The notes: generated by a model not told the origin, from the sequence alone. A DNA stretch of 64,000 bases from Hymenobacter sp. YIM 151858-1 (GCF_025979705.1 NZ_CP110136.1:2728001-2792000); one strand, 5' to 3'. Positions 9,407 through 18,683 are shown, numbered from the stretch's first letter. Numbers and translations are program-made.

Positions 9407-10697
9407 GTGCCGCAGCCTCTGCTACCTAGGGGCAGCTTTGCTGCTTGGGCTGGTGCCCAAAGGGGCCGCTTCGGCTCAGGATATGCAGCGGGTGCGCCAA
9501 ACGGTAGCGTACCTGGCCAGCCCAAAGCTGCACGGGCGCGGCTACGTACGGCACGGCGAGCGTAAGGCGGCCCAGTACATCAGGCGCCGTTTTGCGGCGC
9601 TTAAGCTGCAGCCGCTTGCCCCCGATTACTTTCAGCCGTTTCAGCTGCCGGTAAACACCTTTCCGGGCAAACTACAGCTTACGGTGGGCAAGCGCGCACT
9701 CCGCTCCGGCGAGGACTTTATTGCCGAGCCTGCTTCGGGCTCGGGTAAACTGCGCGGCCCAGTTGCGTACCTCGATACGCTGATCTTCACCAACGAGCAG
9801 GCTGGTTACCGCTTCTTAGCCGACTCCCTACGGGGCCGCATCCTGGTTCTGCGGCAGCGCGACGCTGAACGCATCCGTACGCTGCCCGCTGCTTTCGAAC
9901 GGCACCTTGCCTCGGCAGCTGCCCGCATCGTGCTAGTGCCGGATAAGCTCACGGCTTCGGTAAGCGGGCAGCAGGCGCCGCAAATACGCCTGCAGGTATT
10001 GGCCGCTCATTGGCCGAAGCAAGCTGCAGCAGGTACGATGGTTTCGCTGGATGTGGCAGCCAAACTGCAGCCAGCCTATGCCACGCAGAATGTGGTTGGT
10101 ATGGTGCGCGGCAGTGCGCAGCCCGATTCGTTTTTGGTAGTATCCGCTCATTACGACCACTTGGGGCGCATGGGCAAGCGGGCCTACTTCCCGGGCGCCA
10201 ACGACAACGCCAGCGGTACGGCCATGCTGCTGGAGCTTGCTGCCTACTACACCGAGCACCGACCTAGGTACTCGGTGGCCTTCCTGGCGTTTGGGGCCGA
10301 GGAGGCAGGCCTTGTGGGCTCGCGCTACTTTGTGCAACAGCCTTTGGTGCCGCTTAGCCGCATTCGCTTTCTGCTGAACCTCGACCTGGAGGGCACGGGC
10401 CAGGCCGGCGCTACCGTAGTAAACGCCCGGCTGCACGAGCCCGAGTACCAAACCTTGGTGCGCCTCAACCAGCAAGGCAACCACCTGCCCGCTTTAGCAC
10501 CTAGGGGCCCCGCCGCCAACTCCGACCATTACCCCTTCTCCGAAGCCGGCGTGCCGGCCTTCTTCGTGTATCTGCGCGGCACGCCCACGCACTACCACGA
10601 TGTGCACGACCGTGCCGAAACACTTCCCTTGAGCGGTTTTGCGGGCTTGTTTAAGCTTGCCACAACATTTCTGAATCAGCTGCAGCAGCAGCGGTAG
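9399..10697 (+). CDS. Secreted M28-family zinc peptidase
   Basis: A probable exported aminopeptidase of family M28, 432 residues from the ATG at 9399. The signal peptide spans about residues 1-27 (LCYLGAALLLGLVPKGAASAQ). Zinc-binding features are present in order: HYDHLG (251-256), the bridging aspartate in GANDNASGTA (266-275), the catalytic glutamates in EEAGLVGS (301-308), an aspartate in LNLDLEG, and the final histidine in the HYHDVHDRAET region. An insert before the catalytic domain resembles a protease-associated domain. The 8-nt overlap with the VanZ-like gene suggests one operon. An earlier start at 9360 is possible but would precede the signal with a basic, proline-rich stretch. Confidence 0.9.
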   Translation: MPRCRSLCYLGAALLLGLVPKGAASAQDMQRVRQTVAYLASPKLHGRGYVRHGERKAAQYIRRRFAALKLQPLAPDYFQPFQLPVNTFPGKLQLTVGKRALRSGEDFIAEPASGSGKLRGPVAYLDTLIFTNEQAGYRFLADSLRGRILVLRQRDAERIRTLPAAFERHLASAAARIVLVPDKLTASVSGQQAPQIRLQVLAAHWPKQAAAGTMVSLDVAAKLQPAYATQNVVGMVRGSAQPDSFLVVSAHYDHLGRMGKRAYFPGANDNASGTAMLLELAAYYTEHRPRYSVAFLAFGAEEAGLVGSRYFVQQPLVPLSRIRFLLNLDLEGTGQAGATVVNARLHEPEYQTLVRLNQQGNHLPALAPRGPAANSDHYPFSEAGVPAFFVYLRGTPTHYHDVHDRAETLPLSGFAGLFKLATTFLNQLQQQR

Positions 10698-10887
10698 CCC
10701 AACGCGAGATTTTCCATCAGCACCTAATGGTTGGCCCAAAAATCAAGCCCGCCGTGGCGCATGGCCGGGCGGGGCTGGTGCAGTGCCTGCAACGGATCAA
10801 CCTGGTATAAAACAATCATCCCAGAATCATCCGAGGTGGAACGGACAATTCTGGGATGTATAAAACAGTGGCGTTATGCCAGGCTGT
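10698..10887. other. Short gene-free stretch between convergent genes
   Basis: Contains an imperfect inverted repeat (ATCCCAGAAT near 10818-10828 facing ATTCTGGGAT near 10848-10858), each arm flanked by TATAAAAC. It lies where the transcripts of the M28 peptidase and the exported protein converge and may stop both, although no clear T tract is present. Confidence 0.4.
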
Positions 10888-11433
10888 TTAGCTGTTGCTG
10901 CGCAGTGAGCCCATTACCTGCTTGGCTACCGATTCCCACTCCGGCTTCTGGCGGTCGGGGCAAGAGAAGGTGCACATCAGCAGACGGCCTTCCACGTCGG
11001 TGAAGAAAATCAGGTTGTAAACCTGGTGGCCCAGCTCGGGCTTCATCATTTCAATGAAACCAACTTTGCGGCCGTTGATTTCGCGCACACCATCGGCGAA
11101 GAACGTAGCATCGGAGTACTGCTTCTTGTACGTCTTCATGAAGTTGGCCGCGTACATGTCAACCATGTCCTGGTCGGCCGTGTTGTCGGTGTACGAGAAG
11201 GAGAGGCTAGCGTGCGAGGTGTTGGTGTAGATAACACTAGGACGGCTCTGCGCTTTGGCGTAGAGGAAATCCATCTGCTGCTCGCTCATCACCTCGAAGC
11301 CTTTCGGGATGAGAATTTCAACACGCTCGCTCAGAACGCGCTTTTTGATGAGCTCCACTTCAGCGAAGGGCCGGGCGGCCATGAGCAGCACTGCAAGGCA
11401 GAGCAACGGGGCGAGTAGAACTTTTTTCATCAT
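10888..11433 (-). CDS. Exported protein of unknown function
   Basis: A 181-residue protein with a clear signal peptide (KKVLLAPLLCLAVLLMAARPFA). The mature part begins with an ERVEILIPKGFEVMS stretch and ends with a fold reminiscent of PsbP/DcrB-like (DUF1795-type) domains: amphipathic strands, a YTDNTADQDMVDMYAANF helix, and GHQVYNLIFFTDVEGRLLMCTFSC near the C-terminus. The family call is tentative and no catalytic residues are evident. The gene stands alone, upstream of a 316-bp AT-rich leader. Confidence 0.6.
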   Translation of the reverse strand: MMKKVLLAPLLCLAVLLMAARPFAEVELIKKRVLSERVEILIPKGFEVMSEQQMDFLYAKAQSRPSVIYTNTSHASLSFSYTDNTADQDMVDMYAANFMKTYKKQYSDATFFADGVREINGRKVGFIEMMKPELGHQVYNLIFFTDVEGRLLMCTFSCPDRQKPEWESVAKQVMGSLRSNS

Positions 11434-11749
11434 CTAAAGCGAAAAAAAGTGGAAATCTTTCTAGGTAAACTACCTAACGAGGCGAAGGCAGTCTGTTTGG
11501 ATAACACAATTTAGGAAGAAACACGCACAACGCAAGAACTTCCTACAAAAATAATTTTGTGCAAGTGGCTGCTGTCATGCTTGCGCTACAAAATTAGGGC
11601 TTAAAAAGCTGTAAACCCACATTCTGCAAAATTTTCCTTTTACTGTTGAGCTTGATTTAAGCTACTTACGCATCCAAACATTGATTGGTTTAAATCTATG
11701 GAAAAGATCCTAAAATATCAGGTAAGTTGAGCCTAACGCCCGTTAGGAC
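11434..11749. promoter_or_regulatory. AT-rich intergenic region with -7-like boxes
   Basis: No gene seen. Minus-strand matches to TAnnTTTG occur at 11546-11553 (TATTTTTG) and 11589-11596 (TAATTTTG), with a plus-strand match at 11552-11559. The minus-strand boxes would give the exported protein at 10888 a leader of over 100 nt. The sequence is much more AT-rich than its surroundings. Confidence 0.4.
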
Positions 11750-12643
11750 TTATAGGATATTGTTAAGTTGCTCTTTTATTTTTTCAAGCTCCTCCTTCAT
11801 TCCAACCACCAAATGCTGGATGGTGGAATCGTTGGCTTTGGAGCCGATGGTGTTGATTTCGCGGCCGATTTCCTGCGAAATGAAGATCAGTTTTTTGCCG
11901 CTGTGCTCGGGCAGGTGCACCGTTTCGGTGAAGTAATGCAAATGGCTGATCAGGCGCACTTTCTCTTCGGCTATATCCAGCTTCTCTATATAGTATAGCA
12001 GCTCCTGCTCGAAGCGGCTGGGATTAAACTGGTCGTTTTGCATCAGCTCGCCCAGGCCCTCGTGCATGCGGCGCCGCACGTTTTCGAGGCGAGTGGGGTC
12101 GTGGCGCTCCACATCCGATAACAGAATGCGAATGCGGTCGATGTAGCTCAGGATTTCGGTGGTGAGGGCCTGCCCTTCGGTGCGGCGGAACTCCAGTACC
12201 CGGTCGAGGGCATGCTGCACCAGCGGCTGCAGGTCGTCCCACGATAAAGCCAGTTCTTCTTCCGACGGCGCGGCGGCTTCGGCGGGCGTTTGCACCACGC
12301 CGGGCATGCGCAAAGCCAGCTCCAGCAAATTGCTTGAGCCATCGCCCAACTCCTGGGCTACGCTTTGCAGCTCCTGATAGGCAGCCATTAAAGCCTCACG
12401 GTTTAGGGTAGCACGCGAGCGGGCTGCGGCTGGCCGGGTAATATCGATGCTGACGTTGACCTTGCCGCGCACGAGTTGGCGGCTGACGAGGTTGCGTAGC
12501 TCCAACTCGTAGGCTGCAATGGAGCGCGGGGTGCGCAAACCCAGGTCGAGGCCTTTGGAGTTGAGCGACTTGATTTCAATTGTAACGGTGTATTGCTCGG
12601 TTTCGTGATGAGCAACCCCGTAGCCAGTCATGGACAGGAGCAT
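11750..12643 (-). CDS. yicC: YicC-family endoribonuclease
   Basis: YicC-family proteins are stress-linked endoribonucleases; E. coli YicC acts on small RNAs. The 297-residue product starts with the diagnostic MLLSMTGYG and has the NSKGLDLGLRTPR segment. The C-terminal domain has ELLYYIEKLDIAEEKVRLISHL and the conserved GKKLIFISQEIGREINTIGSKA block, ending KEELEKIKEQLNNIL. The length is normal. A -7 box lies at 12669-12676 on the minus strand, about 25 nt upstream. Confidence 0.93.
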   Translation of the reverse strand: MLLSMTGYGVAHHETEQYTVTIEIKSLNSKGLDLGLRTPRSIAAYELELRNLVSRQLVRGKVNVSIDITRPAAARSRATLNREALMAAYQELQSVAQELGDGSSNLLELALRMPGVVQTPAEAAAPSEEELALSWDDLQPLVQHALDRVLEFRRTEGQALTTEILSYIDRIRILLSDVERHDPTRLENVRRRMHEGLGELMQNDQFNPSRFEQELLYYIEKLDIAEEKVRLISHLHYFTETVHLPEHSGKKLIFISQEIGREINTIGSKANDSTIQHLVVGMKEELEKIKEQLNNIL

Positions 12644-12668
12644 AGCAGGAACGCAGTAGAGGAAGGCG

Positions 12669-12676
12669 CAAAAGTA
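12669..12676 (-). promoter_or_regulatory. -7 box for yicC
   Basis: TACTTTTG on the minus strand matches the Bacteroidota TAnnTTTG element and lies about 25 nt before the yicC ATG. No convincing -33 TTG was found. Confidence 0.5.
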
Positions 12677-12713
12677 AGAGCTCCTAGCAGATCTTCAGCA
12701 GGTTGCACCTAGG

Positions 12714-12775
12714 GCGTAACGCAAGGGTAACCGTGGCGTCATGGTAGCATAACCGCGGCGTCATACTGGCGTAAC
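12714..12775 (+). promoter_or_regulatory. Six-copy, 11-bp-periodic operator array (Pho-box-like)
   Basis: Six heptamers start exactly 11 bp apart at 12714, 12725, 12736, 12747, 12758 and 12769: GCGTAAC, GGGTAAC, GCGTCAT, GCATAAC, GCGTCAT, GCGTAAC. The 4-bp spacers vary. An 11-bp direct-repeat spacing is the hallmark of OmpR/PhoB-family response regulator sites, and GCGTCAT resembles the CTGTCAT half-site of Pho boxes. The array ends 10 bp before the -7 box of the receptor gene, where a -33 element would sit, so it is probably an activator site. Phosphate control is inference. Confidence 0.75.
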
Positions 12776-12785
12776 AGGCCCAAAA

Positions 12786-12793
12786 TAGCTTTG
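12786..12793 (+). promoter_or_regulatory. -7 box of the TonB-dependent receptor gene
   Basis: TAGCTTTG, a full match to TAnnTTTG, lies 23 nt before the ATG at 12816. No TTG -33 element is apparent; the 11-bp array occupies that position. Confidence 0.65.
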
Positions 12794-12815
12794 CGTCGCA
12801 AACCAGCAGACTGCT

Positions 12816-15608
12816 ATGCGCCGCTCATTTCTACTCTTTCTGCTGCTGATCGTCAGCAGCTTAACCTTTGCCCAGCAAGGCTCAATCGTCGGCAAAGTAC
12901 TCGACAAAAAAACCGGCGAGGCGGTGATTGGCGCTACCGTAGTAGTAACCGGCACCACCCAGGCAGCCCCGGTAGGTGTCGATGGTCAGTACGAACTGAA
13001 ACTCGCTCCTGGCACCTACAACATCCTGATGACGAACATCGGCTACAAGCCCATGAACTTCGCGGGGATTGAAGTGAAAGCCGGTGAGAAAACCACCCTA
13101 AACGGCACCCTGGAGGAGAACGTGCAGGCTCTGCAGGAGGTAACCATCACGGGCCAGAAACAAACCGGCACCGAGGTGGCTCTGATTCAGGACCTGAAGA
13201 AAAGCGAGGTGGTGGTAAGCGGCATGTCGAACGACCAAATCGTGAAGACGCTGGACCGCGACGCCGCCGAGGTAGTGAAGCGCATACCGGGCGTTACTAT
13301 CCAGAACAACAACTTCGTGGTGATTCGGGGTTTGGCCGAACGCTACAACACCGTAATGCTGAACGACGCCCTGACGCCTTCGGCCGAAACCGATACGCGC
13401 GCCTTCAGCTTTGATATTCTGCCTTCGTCGGTGATGGACCGCGTGCTGGTGTTTAAGTCGGGTGCGCCGGAGCTGCCGGGCGAGTTTGGCGGCGGCGTAG
13501 TAAAGGTGTACACCAAGAACTCGGTGCTCGACAACGGCACCACGTTCTCGCTGTCGTCGTCGTACCGAAGCGGCACTACGTTCAACAACTTCTCGACAAC
13601 GCAAGGCAGCAGCACCGATTGGCTGGGCTTTGATGGTGGCCGCCGCCAGCTGCCTTCGGGCACGCCGGGCATGGTGCAGCAAGGCAAAGTGAGCAACGAT
13701 GAGCTGAATGCCCTAGGCCAGCGCCTGCGCAACGACTGGGTGGCCCGCCGCACGCAAGCCTCGCCCGATGTGCGCGCCTCCCTGGGTTTGCTGCGCAAGT
13801 TTGAGCTGGGCAGCGCCCACCTGAGCAACGTTACCTCGGTGTCGTACAGCCTCACGCGCGAGCAATACAACGTGGAGCGCGCCGACTACGAAGACCAGAA
13901 AGACGAGAACGGCAACTACAAAGCCAAGTACCGCTACAACGATTTGCAGTCGAACACCAACGTGCGCCTGGGTGTCATTCATAACTGGCAGCTGCGCCTG
14001 AACGACCGTCACCGCATCGAGTTCCGCAACTTTCTGAACCAGTTTGGCCAGGATCAGGTGGTGGCCCGCACCGGCACCTCGCTGGAGCGCCGCCTCGATA
14101 AGCGCGACTTTGCCTTGCACTACACCAGCCGCAGCATTTACTCGGGCCAGCTGCAGGGCACCCACGACCTAGGGCCGCAAACCACCGTTACCTGGCTGGG
14201 CGGCTACAACTACGTGCAGCGCGACGAGCCCGACTTCCGCCGCTACCGTTCGCAGCGCGATGCGGGCACCAACGACCGGTTCCTGATTCAGATTCCGCCG
14301 GGCGGCAACCCCTACGACGCGAGCCGCTTCTACTCGAACCTGACCGAAAACACCCTGGCCGGCAGCGGCCAGCTGGAGCGCCGCTGGGCCGGCCGCGACA
14401 CCACCAAAGCCAACGAATACAAGCTGCGCGTAGGTTTTTACGCCGAGCAGAAGGACCGCTCGTTCGGTGCGCGCTACTTCTCCTACAAGATTGGCAACGA
14501 GGACAACTTCCGTTACGAAATCCTCGAGCAGCCCATCGAAACCATCTTCAGCCCCGAAAACATCAACGCCCGTACGGGCCTGGTGCTTGATGAAGGCACG
14601 AACCAGGACGACAGCTACCGCGGCGACAACCGCCTGCTGGCTTCGTACGTGAGCTTGGTGGCGCCCATTTCCGACCGCTTTAATGTATCGGGCGGGGTGC
14701 GTGTGGAGAACAACGTGCGCGCCGTGCGGGTACCCGGCAACCCCAGCAAAAACGCCGACTACAACCGCACGGTGGTGCTGCCTTCGTTCAACGCTACCTA
14801 CAACTTCAACCTTCGCTCGCTCTTGCGCGTGGCCGGCAGCACCTCGGTAAACCGCCCCGAGTTCCGCGAAATGGCCAGCTTCCAGTACTTCGACTTTGCC
14901 AACAACTGGCTGGTGGTGGGCCAACCCTCGCTGCGCGAAGGCACGATTTACAACGGCGACCTGCGCTACGAGTTCTACCCCTCGCGCTCCGAAATGATTT
15001 CGGTGGGTGCTTTCTACAAGCACTTCGACCGCCCCATCGAGAGCGTGATTGAGCAGAACGCCGGCGACCTGCTGAAGGTATCGTACCGCAACGCCGACGG
15101 CAACGCTTACGACTACGGCCTGGAAGTGGAGGTGCGCAAGTCGCTCATCGACCTGGCTGCCTCGCCGGTGCTGCAGCGCCTCTCGTTTGTGCTGAACGCC
15201 TCGTGGATTCGCAGCCAAGTACGCATCAGCGACGCTACCCAAATCCAGCGCCGCCCGCTGCAGGGCCAATCGCCCTACGTGGTGAACCTAGGTGCCTTTT
15301 ACCAGGACGACGACCACGGCCTGCAGATGTCGGCGCAGTACAACATCATCGGCCGCCGCATTGCCTTCGTGGGCAACGTAGATAACGGCAGCATTTACGA
15401 GATGCCGCGCAACGTGCTCGACCTGACCGTGACCAAAACCGTAGCCAAGCGCCTCGACCTGCGGGCTGGCCTGCAAGACGTGCTGAACCAGCCCACGCGC
15501 CTGGTGCGCGACCTCGACCGCAACCAGCAGATTGGCGGCCAGGACCAGGATTTCTCGCGCTTCCGCCGCGGCTCTTACTACACCCTAGGTCTGATCTGGC
15601 GCCTGTAA
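12816..15608 (+). CDS. TonB-dependent outer-membrane receptor with carboxypeptidase-regulatory domain
   Basis: A 930-residue outer-membrane active transporter. Order: signal peptide (1-19, ending LTFAQQ), carboxypeptidase D regulatory-like beta-sandwich (about 22-100, GKVLDKKTGEAVIGATV), a plug domain (about 120-250, with RIPGVTIQNNNFVVIRGLAERYNTVMLNDA), then a TonB-dependent barrel ending in GSYYTLGLIWRL. The substrate is not readable from sequence. The gene sits behind an 11-bp-periodic operator array and is followed after 105 nt by a type IX-sorted protein, a pairing that suggests joint uptake and surface processing of one nutrient, possibly a phosphate-containing one. Confidence 0.9.
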   Translation: MRRSFLLFLLLIVSSLTFAQQGSIVGKVLDKKTGEAVIGATVVVTGTTQAAPVGVDGQYELKLAPGTYNILMTNIGYKPMNFAGIEVKAGEKTTLNGTLEENVQALQEVTITGQKQTGTEVALIQDLKKSEVVVSGMSNDQIVKTLDRDAAEVVKRIPGVTIQNNNFVVIRGLAERYNTVMLNDALTPSAETDTRAFSFDILPSSVMDRVLVFKSGAPELPGEFGGGVVKVYTKNSVLDNGTTFSLSSSYRSGTTFNNFSTTQGSSTDWLGFDGGRRQLPSGTPGMVQQGKVSNDELNALGQRLRNDWVARRTQASPDVRASLGLLRKFELGSAHLSNVTSVSYSLTREQYNVERADYEDQKDENGNYKAKYRYNDLQSNTNVRLGVIHNWQLRLNDRHRIEFRNFLNQFGQDQVVARTGTSLERRLDKRDFALHYTSRSIYSGQLQGTHDLGPQTTVTWLGGYNYVQRDEPDFRRYRSQRDAGTNDRFLIQIPPGGNPYDASRFYSNLTENTLAGSGQLERRWAGRDTTKANEYKLRVGFYAEQKDRSFGARYFSYKIGNEDNFRYEILEQPIETIFSPENINARTGLVLDEGTNQDDSYRGDNRLLASYVSLVAPISDRFNVSGGVRVENNVRAVRVPGNPSKNADYNRTVVLPSFNATYNFNLRSLLRVAGSTSVNRPEFREMASFQYFDFANNWLVVGQPSLREGTIYNGDLRYEFYPSRSEMISVGAFYKHFDRPIESVIEQNAGDLLKVSYRNADGNAYDYGLEVEVRKSLIDLAASPVLQRLSFVLNASWIRSQVRISDATQIQRRPLQGQSPYVVNLGAFYQDDDHGLQMSAQYNIIGRRIAFVGNVDNGSIYEMPRNVLDLTVTKTVAKRLDLRAGLQDVLNQPTRLVRDLDRNQQIGGQDQDFSRFRRGSYYTLGLIWRL

Positions 15609-15639
15609 ACGAAAAGGTAACTGCCCGCTAACGATATGA

Positions 15640-15667
15640 TAACGCCTGCCGTGCCCCGGTAGGCGTT
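15640..15667 (+). other. Hairpin between receptor and sorting-domain gene
   Basis: AACGCCTGCCG faces CGGTAGGCGTT with one mismatch. There is no T tract, so it is more likely an mRNA-stabilising or attenuating hairpin inside an operon than a terminator. Confidence 0.4.
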
Positions 15668-15713
15668 GTCGTTCCGGACCTTCGCAGCGTCAATCAGCCA
15701 CTGCTTTCGTGCT

Positions 15714-17330
15714 ATGAAAAAGCTTCTACTTCCCGTACTGTTTGCTGCTTCTTTGCTGGTCGCTGCCGCGCCGGCTGCGCTGGCCCAAACGGCCGCTCCG
15801 GTGGTGCAGGTATCGGGCGTAATCAGCGCCAACACCACCTGGACGAACAACAACGTGTACGTGCTGAATAACTTCGTGTACGTGGCGCCGGGCGCTACGC
15901 TCACCATTCAGCCGGGTACTATTATTAAAGGCGACAAGGCCTCGAAGGGCACGTTGGTGGTAAAGCGCGGCGCCCGCCTGGTGGCCGACGGCACCCGCCA
16001 GCAGCCCATCGTATTCACCTCGGCCGAGCCGGCTGGGCAGCGGGCCCGCGGCGACTGGGGCGGCATTGTAATTGCCGGCTCGGCGCCCATCAACCTGCCC
16101 GGCGACCCTACCATTGAGGCTACGCCTGAGTCGAACTTCGGCGGCACCAACCCTGCCGACAACTCCGGTGTGCTACGCTTCGTGCGCATCGAGTTTCCGG
16201 GTATTGCCTTTGCTCCCGACACCGAAATCAACGGCCTGACCCTAGGGGGCGTGGGTTCGGGCACCGTGCTCGACCACATTCAGATTTCGTACTCCGGCGA
16301 CGACGCTTTTGAGTGGTTTGGCGGCACCGTGAATGCCAAGCACCTGGTGGCCTTCCGCACCCTCGACGACAACTGGGATACCGACAACGGCTACGCGGGC
16401 AAGGTGCAGTTTGCGTTTTCGCTGCGCGACCCGAACATCGGTGACCAATCGGGCTCGAACGGTTTCGAGTCGGACAACGACCGGAACGGTACCACCGCCT
16501 CGCCCAAAACCGCGGCTGTATTCTCGAACGTGACCGACGTGATTAACCGTACGACTACCCTGAACGCCAACGTAAAAAGCGCGATGCACATCCGCCGCAA
16601 CTCGGCGCTGTCGGTGTTCAACTCGGTATTTACGGGCTACCGCACGGGCTTGCTGATTGATGGTACTGCCTCGGAAGGCAACGCTACCAACGGCGAGCTG
16701 CAAGTGGCCAACACGGTGCTGGCCGGCCTGCCCACCAACTTTGCTACGGCCTCTGGCAGCAGCTACGATGTGGCCGCTTTCTACAACCAGGGCGCCCGTA
16801 GCAATACGCTCTACGCCAACGAGTCGGACGTACAGTTCCAGTCGGGCTCGTACACGCTTACCAACCCGCAGGTGCTGCCCGCCGCGGCCTCGCCGCTGCA
16901 AAACGGCGCTGCCTTCGCCGATGCCAAGCTGGCCGACACGTTCTTCGAGCGGGTATCGTACCGCGGCGCTTTCGGCTCCACCGACTGGACGCAGGGCTGG
17001 ACCAACTGGGACCCGCAGAACACGCCTTACCTCGCCGGTATTGTAGCCAGCAACAAAAAGACCTCCGACCAGGTGCAGCGCCTGGGCGTGTACCCCAACC
17101 CCGCCACTGCCGCCGCCAAACTGGCCTTTGAGCTGCGCCGCGCCAGCACCGCCACCGTGCGCGTGCTCGACCTGACCGGCCGCGAAGTAGCCGTGGTAAG
17201 CGAAGGCCGCAAGCTGCAGGCTGGCCCGCAGGAAGTAACCCTGCCCAGCAGCCTGAAAGCCGGCGTGTACCTGGCTACGGTGCAAACCGAAGAAACCAGC
17301 GCTGCAGTCCGCTTCGTGGTGGCGCAATAG
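15714..17330 (+). CDS. Secreted repeat protein with type IX C-terminal sorting domain
   Basis: A 538-residue exported protein. Signal peptide about 1-25 (KKLLLPVLFAASLLVAAAPAALAQ). The body looks like a parallel beta-helix: GATLTIQPGTIIKGDKAS, WGGIVIAGSAPIN and GTVLDHIQISYSGDDAFEWFGG are typical of right-handed beta-helix rungs. The last 75 residues form a type IX secretion sorting domain (LGVYPNPATAAAKLAF...VRVLDLTGREV...GVYLATV). The ATG at 15714 places the signal peptide at the N-terminus. It is probably secreted through SprA and attached to the cell surface; the partner is probably the upstream receptor. Activity unknown. Confidence 0.85.
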   Translation: MKKLLLPVLFAASLLVAAAPAALAQTAAPVVQVSGVISANTTWTNNNVYVLNNFVYVAPGATLTIQPGTIIKGDKASKGTLVVKRGARLVADGTRQQPIVFTSAEPAGQRARGDWGGIVIAGSAPINLPGDPTIEATPESNFGGTNPADNSGVLRFVRIEFPGIAFAPDTEINGLTLGGVGSGTVLDHIQISYSGDDAFEWFGGTVNAKHLVAFRTLDDNWDTDNGYAGKVQFAFSLRDPNIGDQSGSNGFESDNDRNGTTASPKTAAVFSNVTDVINRTTTLNANVKSAMHIRRNSALSVFNSVFTGYRTGLLIDGTASEGNATNGELQVANTVLAGLPTNFATASGSSYDVAAFYNQGARSNTLYANESDVQFQSGSYTLTNPQVLPAAASPLQNGAAFADAKLADTFFERVSYRGAFGSTDWTQGWTNWDPQNTPYLAGIVASNKKTSDQVQRLGVYPNPATAAAKLAFELRRASTATVRVLDLTGREVAVVSEGRKLQAGPQEVTLPSSLKAGVYLATVQTEETSAAVRFVVAQ

Positions 17331-17369
17331 CCTCCGCCGATTACCTTACTTATCATTACCCCTGATACT

Positions 17370-17411
17370 CGGCCCGCCTCCGCCAACGCGGGGGCGGGCC
17401 GAATTTCGTTT
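17370..17411 (+). terminator. Intrinsic terminator after the receptor operon
   Basis: TCGGCCCGCC faces GGCGGGCCGA, with further pairing inside the stem, followed by a mixed T-rich tail (ATTTCGTTTT). Confidence 0.7.
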
Positions 17412-17489
17412 TGCCCACGCCGGCTTACGCTGCCAAAGCCGTAGCTTGCCACTTGGCACCTAGGCGTGCCGTGCCTCGTTTGCGCCCCC

Positions 17490-18683
17490 ATGACGTCGTC
17501 GCCGTTGCCCCGCGTGCTTATGCTCCCTAAGTGGTACCCCAACCGGTACGACGACCAGGACGGCGACTTTGTGGCGCGGCACGTGGCCGCCATTGCCCCG
17601 CACGCCAACGCCGTAGTGCTTTTTGCAGGCGTAGCGCGCGGCCCATTACCTAAGCTGATAGAGTACGCCCCCGAGTGGGAAGCCGCCGTGCCTACGCTGC
17701 GCTACTACTACCGCGCCGCGCCAACCGGCTGGCCATTGCTCGATAAACCGCTGAAGCTGCTGCTGTATTTCGTGTGTGTGTGGCGCGGCTACCGGCAGGC
17801 GGTGCGGCATTGGGGCGCCAAACCGCACCTCGTGCACGTGCACGTGTTGTTGCGCACGGGCCTGTTTGCCTGGTGGCTGCGAGTGTGGCAAGGCATTCCG
17901 TACCTTGTCACCGAGCACTGGACGTTGTATTTACCTCCGCGTTCGGCCAGCATCGGCCCGGTGCGCCGGTGGCTTACGCGCTTGGTGGTGCAGCAAGCGG
18001 CCGCGCTGCACACCGTATCCGAAGGGCTGCGCGAGGCCATGCGCCACCTAGGGTTCCGCAACCCGCACTCGGCCGTAATAGCCAACGTGGTTGACACCGA
18101 GCTGTTCCGGCCTTCACCAACCAAACCCGCACTGGCGCCGCTGCTGGTGGTGTCGGCGTTTCACGATGCCCTGAAGAACATATCGGGCATACTGCGCGTG
18201 GTGGCGGGGCTGCAAAGCGAATTGCCCCACCTGCGCCTGCGCATTGCCGGCTACGGCCCCGATGCTCAAGCCCTGCAAAACCTGGCCGCCGACCTAGGGC
18301 TGCTGGCTACTGGCCGGGTGCAGTTTCTGGGCAAGCTCCCCCACCCCGCCGTGGCCCACGAAATGCAGCAAGCCGCGGCACTGCTTTCTTTCAGCCGGGC
18401 CGAAACATTTGGTTGCGTGTTGCTCGAAGCACGGGCCTGCGGCTGCCCGGTGGTGGCTACGCGGGTGGGCGGCGTGCCCGAGCTGTTTCAGCCCGAAGGC
18501 CGCTTTGGCTTGCTGATTGCCCCCGACGACGAAGCCGCCTTAGGTGCCGCCATCAAGTCTGTGTACCACCAACGCCTGCAACTACAGGCCGAAGTGCTCC
18601 GTGCCGATGCCGTGGAGCGGTGCAGCCCGGCTAAAGTGGGTCGGCAGTTTGCGGCGCTTAACCAAAGCATCCTCGGCCGATGA
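17490..18683 (+). CDS. GT4-family glycosyltransferase
   Basis: A 397-residue GT-B glycosyltransferase of the GT4 type. N-terminal half: RVLMLPKWYPNRYDDQDGDFV and the central PYLVTEHW segment. C-terminal half: the sugar-nucleotide domain with LRLRIAGYGPDAQAL, VQFLGKLPHPAVAHEM and the E-x7-E motif in ETFGCVLLEARACGCPVVATRVGG. It is cytoplasmic, transferring sugars for a surface polysaccharide. The ATG at 17490 was preferred over an in-frame GTG at 17466 because homology starts there. The stop overlaps the next gene by 4 nt, so the two are probably translationally coupled. Confidence 0.88.
   Translation: MTSSPLPRVLMLPKWYPNRYDDQDGDFVARHVAAIAPHANAVVLFAGVARGPLPKLIEYAPEWEAAVPTLRYYYRAAPTGWPLLDKPLKLLLYFVCVWRGYRQAVRHWGAKPHLVHVHVLLRTGLFAWWLRVWQGIPYLVTEHWTLYLPPRSASIGPVRRWLTRLVVQQAAALHTVSEGLREAMRHLGFRNPHSAVIANVVDTELFRPSPTKPALAPLLVVSAFHDALKNISGILRVVAGLQSELPHLRLRIAGYGPDAQALQNLAADLGLLATGRVQFLGKLPHPAVAHEMQQAAALLSFSRAETFGCVLLEARACGCPVVATRVGGVPELFQPEGRFGLLIAPDDEAALGAAIKSVYHQRLQLQAEVLRADAVERCSPAKVGRQFAALNQSILGR

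Noticed and set aside
12728-12764. A simple 15-bp direct repeat spaced at 22 bp
   Set aside because: It is part of a larger exact 11-bp periodicity and is better described as the six-copy array.
14169-15269. Minus-strand frame of about 366 codons opposite the TonB-receptor gene
   Set aside because: Antisense artefact of GC-rich codon use; no recognisable domain.
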